A stretch of DNA of 64,000 bases from positions 1 through 64,000 of the forward strand of contig CAKJZJ010000016.1 of NCBI GenBank assembly GCA_918292005.1, read 5' to 3'. This stretch comes from Clostridiales bacterium (lineage in GTDB: Bacteria > Bacillota > Clostridia > Christensenellales > UBA1242). The position numbers were made by a program, and so were the translations under genes. The notes under the pieces are model-generated. The model did not search any database, was not told the DNA's origin, and was given only the letters and a program-made list of their open reading frames with translations. Shown here in pieces: positions 37,926 through 45,713 of this stretch (positions within the stretch are counted from its first letter, which is position 1; each line of letters begins with the position of its first letter).

Positions 37926-38663
37926 TTATTTAGATTTTTTCTCAGTTTTCTTTTCTTCTGCAGGTTTTTCTTTTTTCTCGCCTTTCTCAGTATTGAGACA
38001 TTTGTAGATAAGTACTGCTACAACTGCACCAACGAGTGGTGCTACTATAAACATCCATACATGAACAAGGGCGTCTGTACCACCATTGTAGATAAGGTCT
38101 GCGAATGCTGTAGCGATGCTTCTAGCAGGGTTTACAGATGTGCCAGTGATATTGATACCTAGCAAATGAACAAGAGTAAGAGTAAGACCGATAACTAGTC
38201 CTGCCTTTTTGCCTGTTTCTGCCTTTTCATCTGTAACATTGAGAATGGTGTAAACGAATATTGCAGTAAGAATGATTTCTACTAGCAATGTGCCAATGAT
38301 GCCACCAGCAGTCAATTCTGGAGCATAATTGCAGGCATTACCCATTAGACCAACATTAGCCATTCTGAATATGCCGAATAGTGCCACCCCACCTACAAAG
38401 CCACCTAAGATCTGTGCAGCGATGTAAACGAAGAATTCTTTTACCCCCATACGTTTGGTTAGCAGACATCCTAGGGATACTGCTGGATTGATATGACAGC
38501 CAGATACTCTACCTACAGAGTATGCCATAGCTACAATTACTAGACCGAATGCTAGAGCTGTAGCCACTAGACTGCCACCTGTAGCTGCTGCTACACCACA
38601 AGCCGCAAAAACTAGTACGAATGTACCGATAAATTCAGCACAAGCCTTTTTAAATAATGACAT
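37926..38663 (-). CDS. aqpZ: Aquaporin Z
   Basis: This 245-residue six-helix water channel has both NPA boxes, HINPAVSLG and TSVNPARSIATAF. The selectivity-filter Arg follows the second box, and a His in LTLVHLLGINITG matches AqpZ, pointing to water and not glycerol. I chose the start at 38663, with GGAGATG upstream. The frame extends 31 codons further, but with no signal for translation. The C-terminus carries an unusual Lys/Glu-rich cytoplasmic tail of ~20 residues. Confidence 0.93.
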   Translation of the reverse strand: MSLFKKACAEFIGTFVLVFAACGVAAATGGSLVATALAFGLVIVAMAYSVGRVSGCHINPAVSLGCLLTKRMGVKEFFVYIAAQILGGFVGGVALFGIFRMANVGLMGNACNYAPELTAGGIIGTLLVEIILTAIFVYTILNVTDEKAETGKKAGLVIGLTLTLVHLLGINITGTSVNPARSIATAFADLIYNGGTDALVHVWMFIVAPLVGAVVAVLIYKCLNTEKGEKKEKPAEEKKTEKKSK

Positions 38664-38751
38664 ATAAACATCTCCTTTTTTTATATTACACCCACATTTT
38701 ACACCCCACCATGTGCCATTGTCAAATATATGACGAAATTGGTCGAAAAAA

Positions 38752-39005
38752 AGCACCCGTGGGTGCTAGTTTTATTTGGCTGGGGTAGTAGGATTCGTCT
38801 TCAATATCAAACGAGTAATAAATGAATACTGGTATGCATTTATTTTGCGAGTGCAGATATTTGTGGCTACCTAGTAGACACATAAGAACGAAACGAGTAT
38901 ATCTCGTGAGCAGGAGAACTCGTGCTCCGATGGCGAACGAGTACGTTCGAATAGTATGACACTGTCATACACACGATTGTGCACAATCGTGCTACTACCC
39001 TAGCC
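38752..39005 (-). repeat. tRNA-Gln-derived multi-hairpin element 1
   Basis: Read on the minus strand, the element begins GGCTAGGGTAGTAG and ends CTACTACCCCAGCC-A, a 14-base closing stem with one mismatch. The 3' side is identical to the T arm and acceptor of tRNA-Gln (39207-39282) and is followed by a copy of its terminator (38752-38767). Between them lie back-to-back perfect hairpins: ACGATTGTGCACAATCGT (38973-38990), GTATGACA/TGTCATAC (38954-38970), CGAACG/CGTTCG (38934-38949) and AATAAATG/CATTTATT (38817-38844). The heptamer ACGAGTA recurs three times. No coding frame is apparent. Confidence 0.8.
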
Positions 39006-39016
39006 TAAAAACAAAA

Positions 39017-39171
39017 AGCACCCATACAGGTGCTAGATTTGTTTGGCTGGGGTAGTAGGATTCGTATCGGAGATACTCGGGTGGCACGAAGTGACGGGGT
39101 CCCGAGTACCATGGTAGGTTCGTGACGACAGCAGTCGTCAGCAGACATAGTCTGCATATCCTACACCCCGC
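39017..39171 (-). repeat. tRNA-Gln-derived multi-hairpin element 2
   Basis: This is a shorter copy of the same design. The minus strand runs from GCGGGGTGTAGGAT to ATCCTACTACCCCAGCC-A, which pair with small bulges, then a terminator (stem AGCACC/GGTGCT, 39017-39034). Internal hairpins are GCAGAC/GTCTGC (39141-39155), TGACGAC/GTCGTCA (39123-39140), TACCATGGTA (39107-39116), ACTCGGG/CCCGAGT (39075-39107) and GTATC/GATAC (39064-39076). Nearly every base lies in a stem. The 3' ~20 bases equal the tRNA-Gln 3' end. Confidence 0.8.
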
Positions 39172-39181
39172 ATAAAAAAAA

Positions 39182-39206
39182 CACCCCCGCAGGGTGCAAT
39201 TTTTTT
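39182..39206 (-). terminator. Terminator of tRNA-Gln
   Basis: CACCC/GGGTG stem followed by a U run on the minus strand. Related terminators follow the two hairpin elements. Confidence 0.7.
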
Positions 39207-39282
39207 TGGCTGGGGTAGTAGGATTCGAACCTACGGAATGACGGAGTCAGAGTCCGTTGCCTTACCGCTTGGCGACACCCCA
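39207..39282 (-). tRNA. tRNA-Gln (CUG anticodon)
   Basis: This is a 76-nt cloverleaf with acceptor TGGGGTG/TACCCCA, D arm GCC-AAGCGGTAA-GGC, anticodon stem ACGGA/TCCGT with loop CTCTGAC (anticodon CUG) and T arm GTAGG TTCGAAT CCTAC. CCA is encoded. It reads CAG. Its 3' half and terminator are the parent of the two hairpin elements downstream on the same strand. Confidence 0.95.
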
Positions 39283-39357
39283 ATAGAAAATACAAGTAGA
39301 TTATATATTAGTTTTATGAAAATTGCAAGGGAAATTTTCAATAAATACTTTTGTTGT

Positions 39358-39386
39358 TTGTATAGTCTTATTATTTTTGTTATACT
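39358..39386 (+). promoter_or_regulatory. Promoter of the SDR gene
   Basis: TTGTAT (39358-39363), 17-base spacer, TATACT (39381-39386), 19 bases before the start. Confidence 0.55.
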
Positions 39387-39404
39387 GGAAATAGGAGAAC
39401 GCAG

Positions 39405-40178
39405 ATGGATAGAGTAATAGTCATCACTGGTGGTACCAGTGGAATAGGATTGGAATTGAAAAAATTATATGAGAGTAATGGCGACAAGGTTATTACCATA
39501 TCTCGTAGAGAAGCCGAAGGCGAGCATCATGCAGTAGATGTGGCTAATGAAAAAAAGGTCACTACCGCTATAGAAAAAATCGCCAAAAAATACGGAAAAA
39601 TAGATGTACTTATCAATTCTGCAGGATTCGGGATATCCGGAATAACCGAGCTTACCCCTACAGATAATTGGAAAAGCGTAATGGAAGTTAATTTCAATGG
39701 TACTATGTATGCCACCCGTGCTGCTCTCAAATATATGGAAAAAGGTGGTAGAGTGGTAAATATATCTAGCGCAATGGCACTATTCCCTGTACCATTCAGA
39801 GCATATTATGCTGCAGCGAAATCTGCCGTACTGACCATGTCGTATGCTCTACGTATGGAACTCAAACCCCTAGGTATAGATGTAGTAGCCATCTGCCCAG
39901 GAGATATACGTACTAGTTTCACAGCCAATAGAATAAAAAACTACGACTCGGATCCTAGATATGGCGATAGACTGTACACTGCCACAGAGAAATGTGATGC
40001 TAGAGAGAGCAAGCGTATGAGTGCCGAGACCTGTGGTAAAAAGATATATAGAATTATTAATAAAAAACACACTCGCCCATACTATATAATAGGTGGCAAA
40101 TATAAGGCTCTGCACCTGCTCACTAGACTGACACCAAAGTCATGGTTGCTGAATGCTACCGGCAAAATAATGGGATAG
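39405..40178 (+). CDS. Short-chain dehydrogenase/reductase
   Basis: This 257-residue SDR has TGGTSGIGLELK at the N-terminus, NSAGFG near residue 70, Ser in NISSAMA and YAAAK for Tyr-x3-Lys. The C-terminal ~60 residues, with RPYYIIGGKYKALHLLTRLTP, resemble DltE/YdfG-like and DHRS7-like oxidoreductases that hug the membrane. The substrate is unknown; acyl or steroid-like ketones are possible. AGGAG precedes the start. It is monocistronic and convergent with ychF. Confidence 0.85.
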   Translation: MDRVIVITGGTSGIGLELKKLYESNGDKVITISRREAEGEHHAVDVANEKKVTTAIEKIAKKYGKIDVLINSAGFGISGITELTPTDNWKSVMEVNFNGTMYATRAALKYMEKGGRVVNISSAMALFPVPFRAYYAAAKSAVLTMSYALRMELKPLGIDVVAICPGDIRTSFTANRIKNYDSDPRYGDRLYTATEKCDARESKRMSAETCGKKIYRIINKKHTRPYYIIGGKYKALHLLTRLTPKSWLLNATGKIMG

Positions 40179-40180
40179 AA

Positions 40181-40210
40181 AAAACACGGATATTCCCGTG
40201 TTTTTTTTTA
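40181..40210. terminator. Bidirectional terminator (SDR / ychF)
   Basis: Stem ACACGG/CCGTGT with a short loop, flanked by A and T runs. Confidence 0.8.
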
Positions 40211-41299
40211 CACATTAAATCTGAATAGCATTACGTCGCCATCTTTTACGACATAGTCTTTGCCTTCTATTCTAACTAGTCCTTTTTCTTTGGCTTTGAC
40301 ATAATCCCCTACTGCGACTAGATCTTCGTATGGGATGACCTCGGCTTTTATAAAGCCTTTCTCAAAGTCGGTGTGGATTTTACCTGCAGCGCCGGGAGCC
40401 TTGGTTCCTTTTACTATCGTCCAGGCACGGACTTCCTGCTCGCCTGCAGTCAGATAAGATATCAGTCCTAGTATCCTATATCCCGTCACAACTAATTGGT
40501 CTAGTCCGAAACTCTCTATACCCAATTCTTCTTTGAATACTTCTCTTTCTTCGTCACTGAGTTCGCAGAGTTCTTCTTCCATTTTGGCGGATACTACTAT
40601 AGTCTCGGCACCTTCTTTTTCTGCTAATGCCTTTAGGCTATCTACATAGGATTTTTCTGTATCGGACAGATTTACATCACTAATATTAGCGCAATATATT
40701 ACAGGCTTGCTAGTTATTAAGAAAAATCCTTTTATCAATTCTTTTTCTTCTTCGCTAGCTGGATATGCTCTTACTGGTTTGTCATGCTCGAGATAGTCTT
40801 TTAGTTTCACTAACAATTCATACTCGGCTAGCAATTTTTTATCCCCATTACGATACGATTTCTGTGTCTTCTCTAGTCTTTTGGTGAGACTCTCTAGGTC
40901 TGCCAAAATTAATTCTAGATTGATTTCTTCCACATCACGTACTGGATCTATAGAGCCTTCTACGTGAATAATTTTGCTATTCTCGAAACATCTAACCACG
41001 TGGATGATAGCATCTACTTCACGGATATGACTGAGAAATTTATTGCCCAGTCCTTCGCCTTTGGATGCACCTTTCACTAGTCCTGCTATATCTACTACTT
41101 CGAGTATGGCAGGAGTGATTTTCCTAGTATTATACATTTTGCCTAGCACTTCTAGACGCTCATCTGGTACTCCCACTATTGCCACATTGGGCTCAATAGT
41201 ACAGAATGGGTAATTCTCGCTAGGTATTTTCTTTTTGGTAATTGCATTGAATAGGGTACTTTTACCTACATTAGGTAGCCCTACTATTCCTACTTTCAT
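40208..41299 (-). CDS. ychF: Ribosome-binding ATPase YchF (OLA1)
   Basis: This 363-residue TRAFAC-class P-loop protein binds ATP in preference to GTP and associates with ribosomes. It has GLPNVGKSTLFNAIT, the DIAGLVKGASKGEGLGNKFL switch region, a coiled-coil stretch near 125-165, and the C-terminal TGS-like domain (GTKAPGAAGKIHTDFEKGFIKAEVI). The start is set at 41299 with AAGGAGAG upstream; the frame's longer N-terminus has no support. Confidence 0.97.
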   Translation of the reverse strand: MKVGIVGLPNVGKSTLFNAITKKKIPSENYPFCTIEPNVAIVGVPDERLEVLGKMYNTRKITPAILEVVDIAGLVKGASKGEGLGNKFLSHIREVDAIIHVVRCFENSKIIHVEGSIDPVRDVEEINLELILADLESLTKRLEKTQKSYRNGDKKLLAEYELLVKLKDYLEHDKPVRAYPASEEEKELIKGFFLITSKPVIYCANISDVNLSDTEKSYVDSLKALAEKEGAETIVVSAKMEEELCELSDEEREVFKEELGIESFGLDQLVVTGYRILGLISYLTAGEQEVRAWTIVKGTKAPGAAGKIHTDFEKGFIKAEVIPYEDLVAVGDYVKAKEKGLVRIEGKDYVVKDGDVMLFRFNV

Positions 41300-41400
41300 T
41301 TGTCTCTCCTTGGTGTGTATTATTATTGCGAATATATTGTAGCACAATATAAATATTTTTAAAAGTAAAAGCACGAGTAATACTTCGCAATTTTTCGACA

Positions 41401-41590
41401 TAAATATTATGTAGACTATATGTCATTACACACAATACATCATCACTCGACTCGCTTACAGCGAGATATATTTGGCTATCGCCAAACATAGATATTCTGA
41501 GTGGAATGAAATGCAGCGAAGAATCTATAAGGATAAAAACACATAGATTTCTAACTTTGCTCGAAAAGACAGGATAAAAACACATAGTCG
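41401..41590. repeat. Intergenic palindromic repeats before uppP
   Basis: The ~320-base gap between ychF and uppP holds two adjacent perfect hairpins, CTCGC/GCGAG (41451-41465) and TTTGGC/GCCAAA (41471-41486). A member of the ATTCTGA...GCGAAGAATCT repeat family lies at ~41493-41526. An exact 16-base direct repeat GGATAAAAACACATAG occurs at 41531 and 41572. No coding frame fits. Confidence 0.7.
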
Positions 41591-41617
41591 AAAATGGTCG
41601 AAATCATAGGAGTAGAT

Positions 41618-42433
41618 ATGCCAATATACATATTATTAATTCTCGCCATTGTACAAGGCGCAACCGAATTTCTCCCAATTAGCAGTAGTGGACATCTAGT
41701 CATACTATATGGACTTTTCGGTATAGATGGTGGGGAGATGATGCTGACAATACTGCTTCACATATCCACACTAGTAGCAATACTCATATATTATAGAAAA
41801 GAATTACTCGTGCTTTTGTCTCACCCACTCTGCCCCACCAATAGACGAGTGGTAGTATCTACTATATGCACTGCCCTGGTGTACATCTGCATGCATAGTG
41901 TAATAGAAAAATCATTCGATGGCAAATACATTTTTGTGTGTTTTACGCTCACTGCCATGCTACTACTCATATCCGAGTATGTGACAGAAAGAAAGAATAT
42001 ATTGTCAAGAACTAATCAAGTAATGCTAGAAAGTCTACACTGTGACACACCGGATATAAAAAATCTACCCATATCATACACACAGGCTATAGCCATAGGT
42101 CTCACACAAGGTATTGCAATATTCCCCGGCATCAGTAGGTCGGGTAGCACTATTGCCGTAGGCAATATGATGGGGATAAAGTATGCACCTATGTATTCAT
42201 TCATTATATCCATACCTACCATAATAGGTAGCCTAATACTCGCACTGAGTACGGGTGGCATGAGTACCAATACTTATACTCTAGGACTAATACTATCTAT
42301 GGTAGTATGTAGTATCGTAGGAGTCTTCTGCATAAGACTAGTGGGTAGACTCAATGCCAAAAATAAACTATCATATTTTGCATACTATCTCATAGCACTA
42401 TCCACTATACTAGTAGTGCTGTCGTTTGTATAA
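41618..42433 (+). CDS. uppP: Undecaprenyl-diphosphatase UppP (BacA)
   Basis: This 271-residue polytopic membrane enzyme dephosphorylates undecaprenyl diphosphate to recycle the carrier lipid of wall and glycan synthesis. Known overexpression effect: bacitracin resistance. The active-site motifs are QGATEFLPISSSGHL near the N-terminus and FPGISRSGSTIAVG near residue 175. I chose the Met at 41618 with AGGAG upstream, not the earlier Met at 41594. It ends in a hairpin at about 42438-42460. Confidence 0.95.
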   Translation: MPIYILLILAIVQGATEFLPISSSGHLVILYGLFGIDGGEMMLTILLHISTLVAILIYYRKELLVLLSHPLCPTNRRVVVSTICTALVYICMHSVIEKSFDGKYIFVCFTLTAMLLLISEYVTERKNILSRTNQVMLESLHCDTPDIKNLPISYTQAIAIGLTQGIAIFPGISRSGSTIAVGNMMGIKYAPMYSFIISIPTIIGSLILALSTGGMSTNTYTLGLILSMVVCSIVGVFCIRLVGRLNAKNKLSYFAYYLIALSTILVVLSFV

Positions 42434-42437
42434 AAAA

Positions 42438-42470
42438 AGATGTGCCATGTCGCACACCTTTTATTTTTTA
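42438..42470 (+). terminator. Terminator of uppP
   Basis: Stem AGATGTGC/GCACACCT with one mismatch, then a T-rich run. Confidence 0.65.
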
Positions 42471-42479
42471 TATGGATAT

Positions 42480-42690
42480 ATCTTTATAGATTATTCGTGG
42501 GATTATTACGTTTGCCCGTCTTAGAATGACAGTACTGTATATGTTCTGAGATGTCATTTCGAGCAAAGCGAGAAATCTATTTCAATACGTCCTTATTAGA
42601 TAGATTCTTCGCTACATTTCATTTCACTCAGAATGACGGTCTAGAGTGTATTCTAAGATGTCATTCTGAACGATGTGAAGAATCTATGTG
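42480..42690. repeat. Intergenic palindromic repeats (GAAGAATCT family)
   Basis: Three units of the TCATTCTGA-x-CGA-x-x-x-GAAGAATCT family lie in both orientations between uppP and the convergent yhhN-like gene: near 42552-42580, inverted at 42601-42637, and forward at 42659-42687. A related inverted arm lies at 42485-42533. The first arm resembles one at 43597-43645. No gene is visible. Confidence 0.75.
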
Positions 42691-42700
42691 GTTTATCCCA

Positions 42701-43411
42701 TTAGATAATAAATATGAATGCTAGTAATACTATCTGTGCTAGATAATATAGTCCGTGATTGATAGCAATCATTGGTTTGCTCTCTATCTTGCCACCGAAA
42801 TATTGAAAAGACAAAACTATGTCGCTAGCAAAGAATAATACTAGTCCTGCAAATGCTATCCAGAAATACCATAGGTACAGGGATAGTAGCAGAGAATATA
42901 TCACCATATAGGATAATACAAATGTATATGCAATAGTCTGGACATTGTATTTGCCGTAGTCTAGATGGAGCATTGACTTGCTAGATATAGTAATTGCTAT
43001 AGTAAGTGCAATACTTACACCAAGGGCAACTAGCATAGGTACTAGTATGGCACTATCTTCGCCTATAGCGAATAGTGTCAATGCTACGAAATAGCATATA
43101 TGCCCTAGCCCAAAAGCAAGCATGCCGGTATTCAGATACCATGCATCACAGTCGTAGATAACTTTTAGGTCGAGTAGTATATCTCCTACCATGCCGAGCG
43201 TCATACCAGCGACTATGAGTGCGATAGATAGTTTACCCGGGCCTACGGCTTCGGTATAGCACAGTCCCATCACTCCAGATATTACAAATCCCAGTGATGC
43301 GAGTATCTTTAGCATTAGTCCTAGATGCCCACCCTTTATCGTTCTAACCAATATAAATCCTATGGCTAGTAGTACACAGACACCTGCATATATCCATTCG
43401 TATATTTCCAT
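42701..43411 (-). CDS. YhhN-family membrane protein (lysoplasmalogenase-like)
   Basis: This 236-residue protein has about eight membrane helices. Family features are GMVGDILLDL, GLGHICYFVAL, FFASDIVLSF and NHGLYYLAQ. Characterised YhhN/TMEM86 proteins hydrolyse the vinyl ether bond of lysoplasmalogens, which anaerobic Clostridia do make, so that activity is plausible. GAGGTAAATAAT precedes the start. It stands alone between two repeat-rich gaps. Confidence 0.82.
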   Translation of the reverse strand: MEIYEWIYAGVCVLLAIGFILVRTIKGGHLGLMLKILASLGFVISGVMGLCYTEAVGPGKLSIALIVAGMTLGMVGDILLDLKVIYDCDAWYLNTGMLAFGLGHICYFVALTLFAIGEDSAILVPMLVALGVSIALTIAITISSKSMLHLDYGKYNVQTIAYTFVLSYMVIYSLLLSLYLWYFWIAFAGLVLFFASDIVLSFQYFGGKIESKPMIAINHGLYYLAQIVLLAFIFII

Positions 43412-43484
43412 ATTATTTACCTCACGAGTCTATTATATCACACTACCACATATTTGTTTAGTAAATAATATAAAAAGGTAATTT

Positions 43485-43650
43485 CTCACTACCATTTCGG
43501 GCGTAACAAATTGATGCCAAAGATGTCATTCTGAACGAAGTGAATTGATGCCAAAGATGTCATTCTGAACGAAGTGAAGAATCTATGTGGTTATATCCTT
43601 ATAGATTCTTCTTGGGATTACACCGATTGCCCATCTCAGAATGACGAGTA
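43485..43650. repeat. Intergenic palindromic repeats with tandem duplication
   Basis: The segment ATTGATGCCAAAGATGTCATTCTGAACGAAGTGAA occurs twice in tandem in this gap (first copy from about 43509, second from about 43544). The second copy continues into GAAGAATCTATGTGG, and an inverted arm follows (43597-43645). It is the same family as at 42480-42690. Confidence 0.75.
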
Positions 43651-43653
43651 GAT

Positions 43654-45657
43654 TTACTCTCCCTGTAATTGACAGGCAGGTTTAGAGAAAAAGTCGTATT
43701 TAGGTGGGATTTCTTTAGGTCTATAATTATTTTTGTCTGCGACAAAGTCGTATATTGGATCATTGATAGTATCCCAACTGAATATACTACCATCTACACC
43801 TAGGTCGGCTGCCAATTTTTCAATATTGTCAGGTGATACTGGGTGTAGTAGTATCATAGCGACTTTAACATAGTGTAGAGTATTGGCTATTAGTCTAGCC
43901 AATTTTTCATCATCAGTCTCGGCATCTTTTATCCCTGCTACCCAATATTTATTGATATTACGAATGAAACTATCTAGTTCATACATTACCATGTGGAATT
44001 TATTGTCCATCATGAGTTTTTCGTATTTGAGTATGGTCTGTGTGCATGTTTTGAGTACGTCATCGTCTATATCTCTCACAGGCACTACTCCACCACATCT
44101 AGACTGCCATGTATAGAATAGTGTTCGTAGCACTCTATTGTACACATTGGTGAGCAGATTGCCATCTTTGGTTACCGGATCTATGTCTTCTGGTTTAGCA
44201 TCTGGATCCCATGGTTTTGGGGTAAAACTAGAGCTAGTATTGCCCACAGACAAACCTAGGAAGTGCATACGTAATTGTTCTACCGAATAGTACTTCAATA
44301 GTTCACTTGGCTTAGGTGGTTTTACATTACCCGAAGAACTGGCTTTGTTGCCTAAAAACAACGAATGTTTATTGACGATCAGGTGGGACATATTTAGCTC
44401 GCCATCTGGGACATCTAGAGTAGGATTTTTACCCTGTGTGCATAGCCACATAGCATGCTGTACTGGGCCGTAAAAATACATATTGTCTTCGCCCAATATC
44501 TGATAGATATAACTATCTTTACTGCACCAATAGTCTGTGTATTTTTCGACTCTTTTCGACTTGCTCAAATATGTCTTTGTGAAAGATATTGGTGCCCACA
44601 GGCTCTCTGGCCATACGTAGAATGTGAGTCCGTGCATATCTTCTCTATCTGGTACAGGCACACCCCACTCAATATTACCCGTGAGTCTAAATGGTGTGAC
44701 GGTCTTGCCAGTACGATATCTAATCTTATTATCCGATAGCATCTGACAGGCGAATTCTCTATCTTCTAGTCTACCGAATACTAGCACAAATGATGCTTTG
44801 GATTTTTCTTCACGAATATCGTGGGTAGGTAACAAATCTTTTATTTCTTCGTACGCTGTCATCTGGTCTTTTTTAATGTAAATTTCTGGTTTTTTTAGGA
44901 ATTCTTTTATTTCTTTTACGTAGAAATCTCTGGCTTCGGTCTTGCCCACTCTATCTATCCATTCGGTCAGTAATGGCAAAGTAGATGGCATATCGAAATA
45001 CCAATTTGCTATCTCTCTGAGTACCGGGCGATGACCACTGAGTGTGCTGACTGGATCTATAAGTTCGCTAGGCTGATATTGATGACCTAGGTCACACTCA
45101 TCTGCATAGCCTTTTTCGCTCTGGCATCCTTCGTATGGGCATCTACCCACTACCTGTCTGCCATTCAGGAATGTGCCTTTTTCTTCATCATAAAATTGCA
45201 GTGTGGACATCTTCTTTAGATAGCCATTCTCATATAGTTTATTGAAAATCTCTGCACTGGTTTCATTGTGAAAAGGTACGGCATCGCCAATAGCCGAAGC
45301 ACCGAAAAAGTCTAGAGAAATCTGGAATTTCTGCAGGTCTTCCCACTGTCTATTGTGATAGCCCTCGACCATATCTCTGATAGTACCCTGATACCCCTTT
45401 TCTACTTCCTTTCTGTACGTCTCTAATGCTGGAGAGCCGTAGCAATCGGTACCGGACACGAAAATAACATTGTCTTTGCCAATCCTATCTCGTAGAAATC
45501 TAGCCATAAAATCGGCATAGAGAAACATACCTAATACGTGGCCATAGTGCAGGTCTTTATTGCCATAAGGCATACCAGCAGTGATGACTGCACGTTTAGG
45601 CATTTTAGGTCTAAATTCTATCATTCTCTTTAGTCTTTCGTCATTGTAATCTTTCAT
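43654..45657 (-). CDS. metG: Divergent methionyl-tRNA synthetase-like class I tRNA ligase
   Basis: This 667-residue class I aminoacyl-tRNA synthetase has a MetRS-type Rossmann core: MPYGNKDLHYGHVLG (HIGH variant), SGTDCYGSPALE, a Cys-rich zinc region (CPYEGC...CDLGHQY) and a helical anticodon domain (about 490-620). The KMSKS loop reads LGNKASSSGNV, so only one Lys is kept. A set of divergent class I ligases in Clostridia has this form; whether it charges initiator or elongator tRNA-Met has to be inferred. There is no C-terminal tRNA-binding domain. It lies downstream of pyrG on the same strand by 56 bases. Confidence 0.82.
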   Translation of the reverse strand: MKDYNDERLKRMIEFRPKMPKRAVITAGMPYGNKDLHYGHVLGMFLYADFMARFLRDRIGKDNVIFVSGTDCYGSPALETYRKEVEKGYQGTIRDMVEGYHNRQWEDLQKFQISLDFFGASAIGDAVPFHNETSAEIFNKLYENGYLKKMSTLQFYDEEKGTFLNGRQVVGRCPYEGCQSEKGYADECDLGHQYQPSELIDPVSTLSGHRPVLREIANWYFDMPSTLPLLTEWIDRVGKTEARDFYVKEIKEFLKKPEIYIKKDQMTAYEEIKDLLPTHDIREEKSKASFVLVFGRLEDREFACQMLSDNKIRYRTGKTVTPFRLTGNIEWGVPVPDREDMHGLTFYVWPESLWAPISFTKTYLSKSKRVEKYTDYWCSKDSYIYQILGEDNMYFYGPVQHAMWLCTQGKNPTLDVPDGELNMSHLIVNKHSLFLGNKASSSGNVKPPKPSELLKYYSVEQLRMHFLGLSVGNTSSSFTPKPWDPDAKPEDIDPVTKDGNLLTNVYNRVLRTLFYTWQSRCGGVVPVRDIDDDVLKTCTQTILKYEKLMMDNKFHMVMYELDSFIRNINKYWVAGIKDAETDDEKLARLIANTLHYVKVAMILLHPVSPDNIEKLAADLGVDGSIFSWDTINDPIYDFVADKNNYRPKEIPPKYDFFSKPACQLQGE

Positions 45658-45713
45658 AATATCTCTCGATTGTTTTGTTTAATATGTCTATTTCGACCAT
45701 TTTCGACCGTGGT

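Noticed and set aside
38752..39282. Simple att-site scars of an integrative element at tRNA-Gln
   Set aside because: No integrase or cargo is present, and the long closing stems and hairpin chains are not explained by att duplication. It remains a minor alternative.
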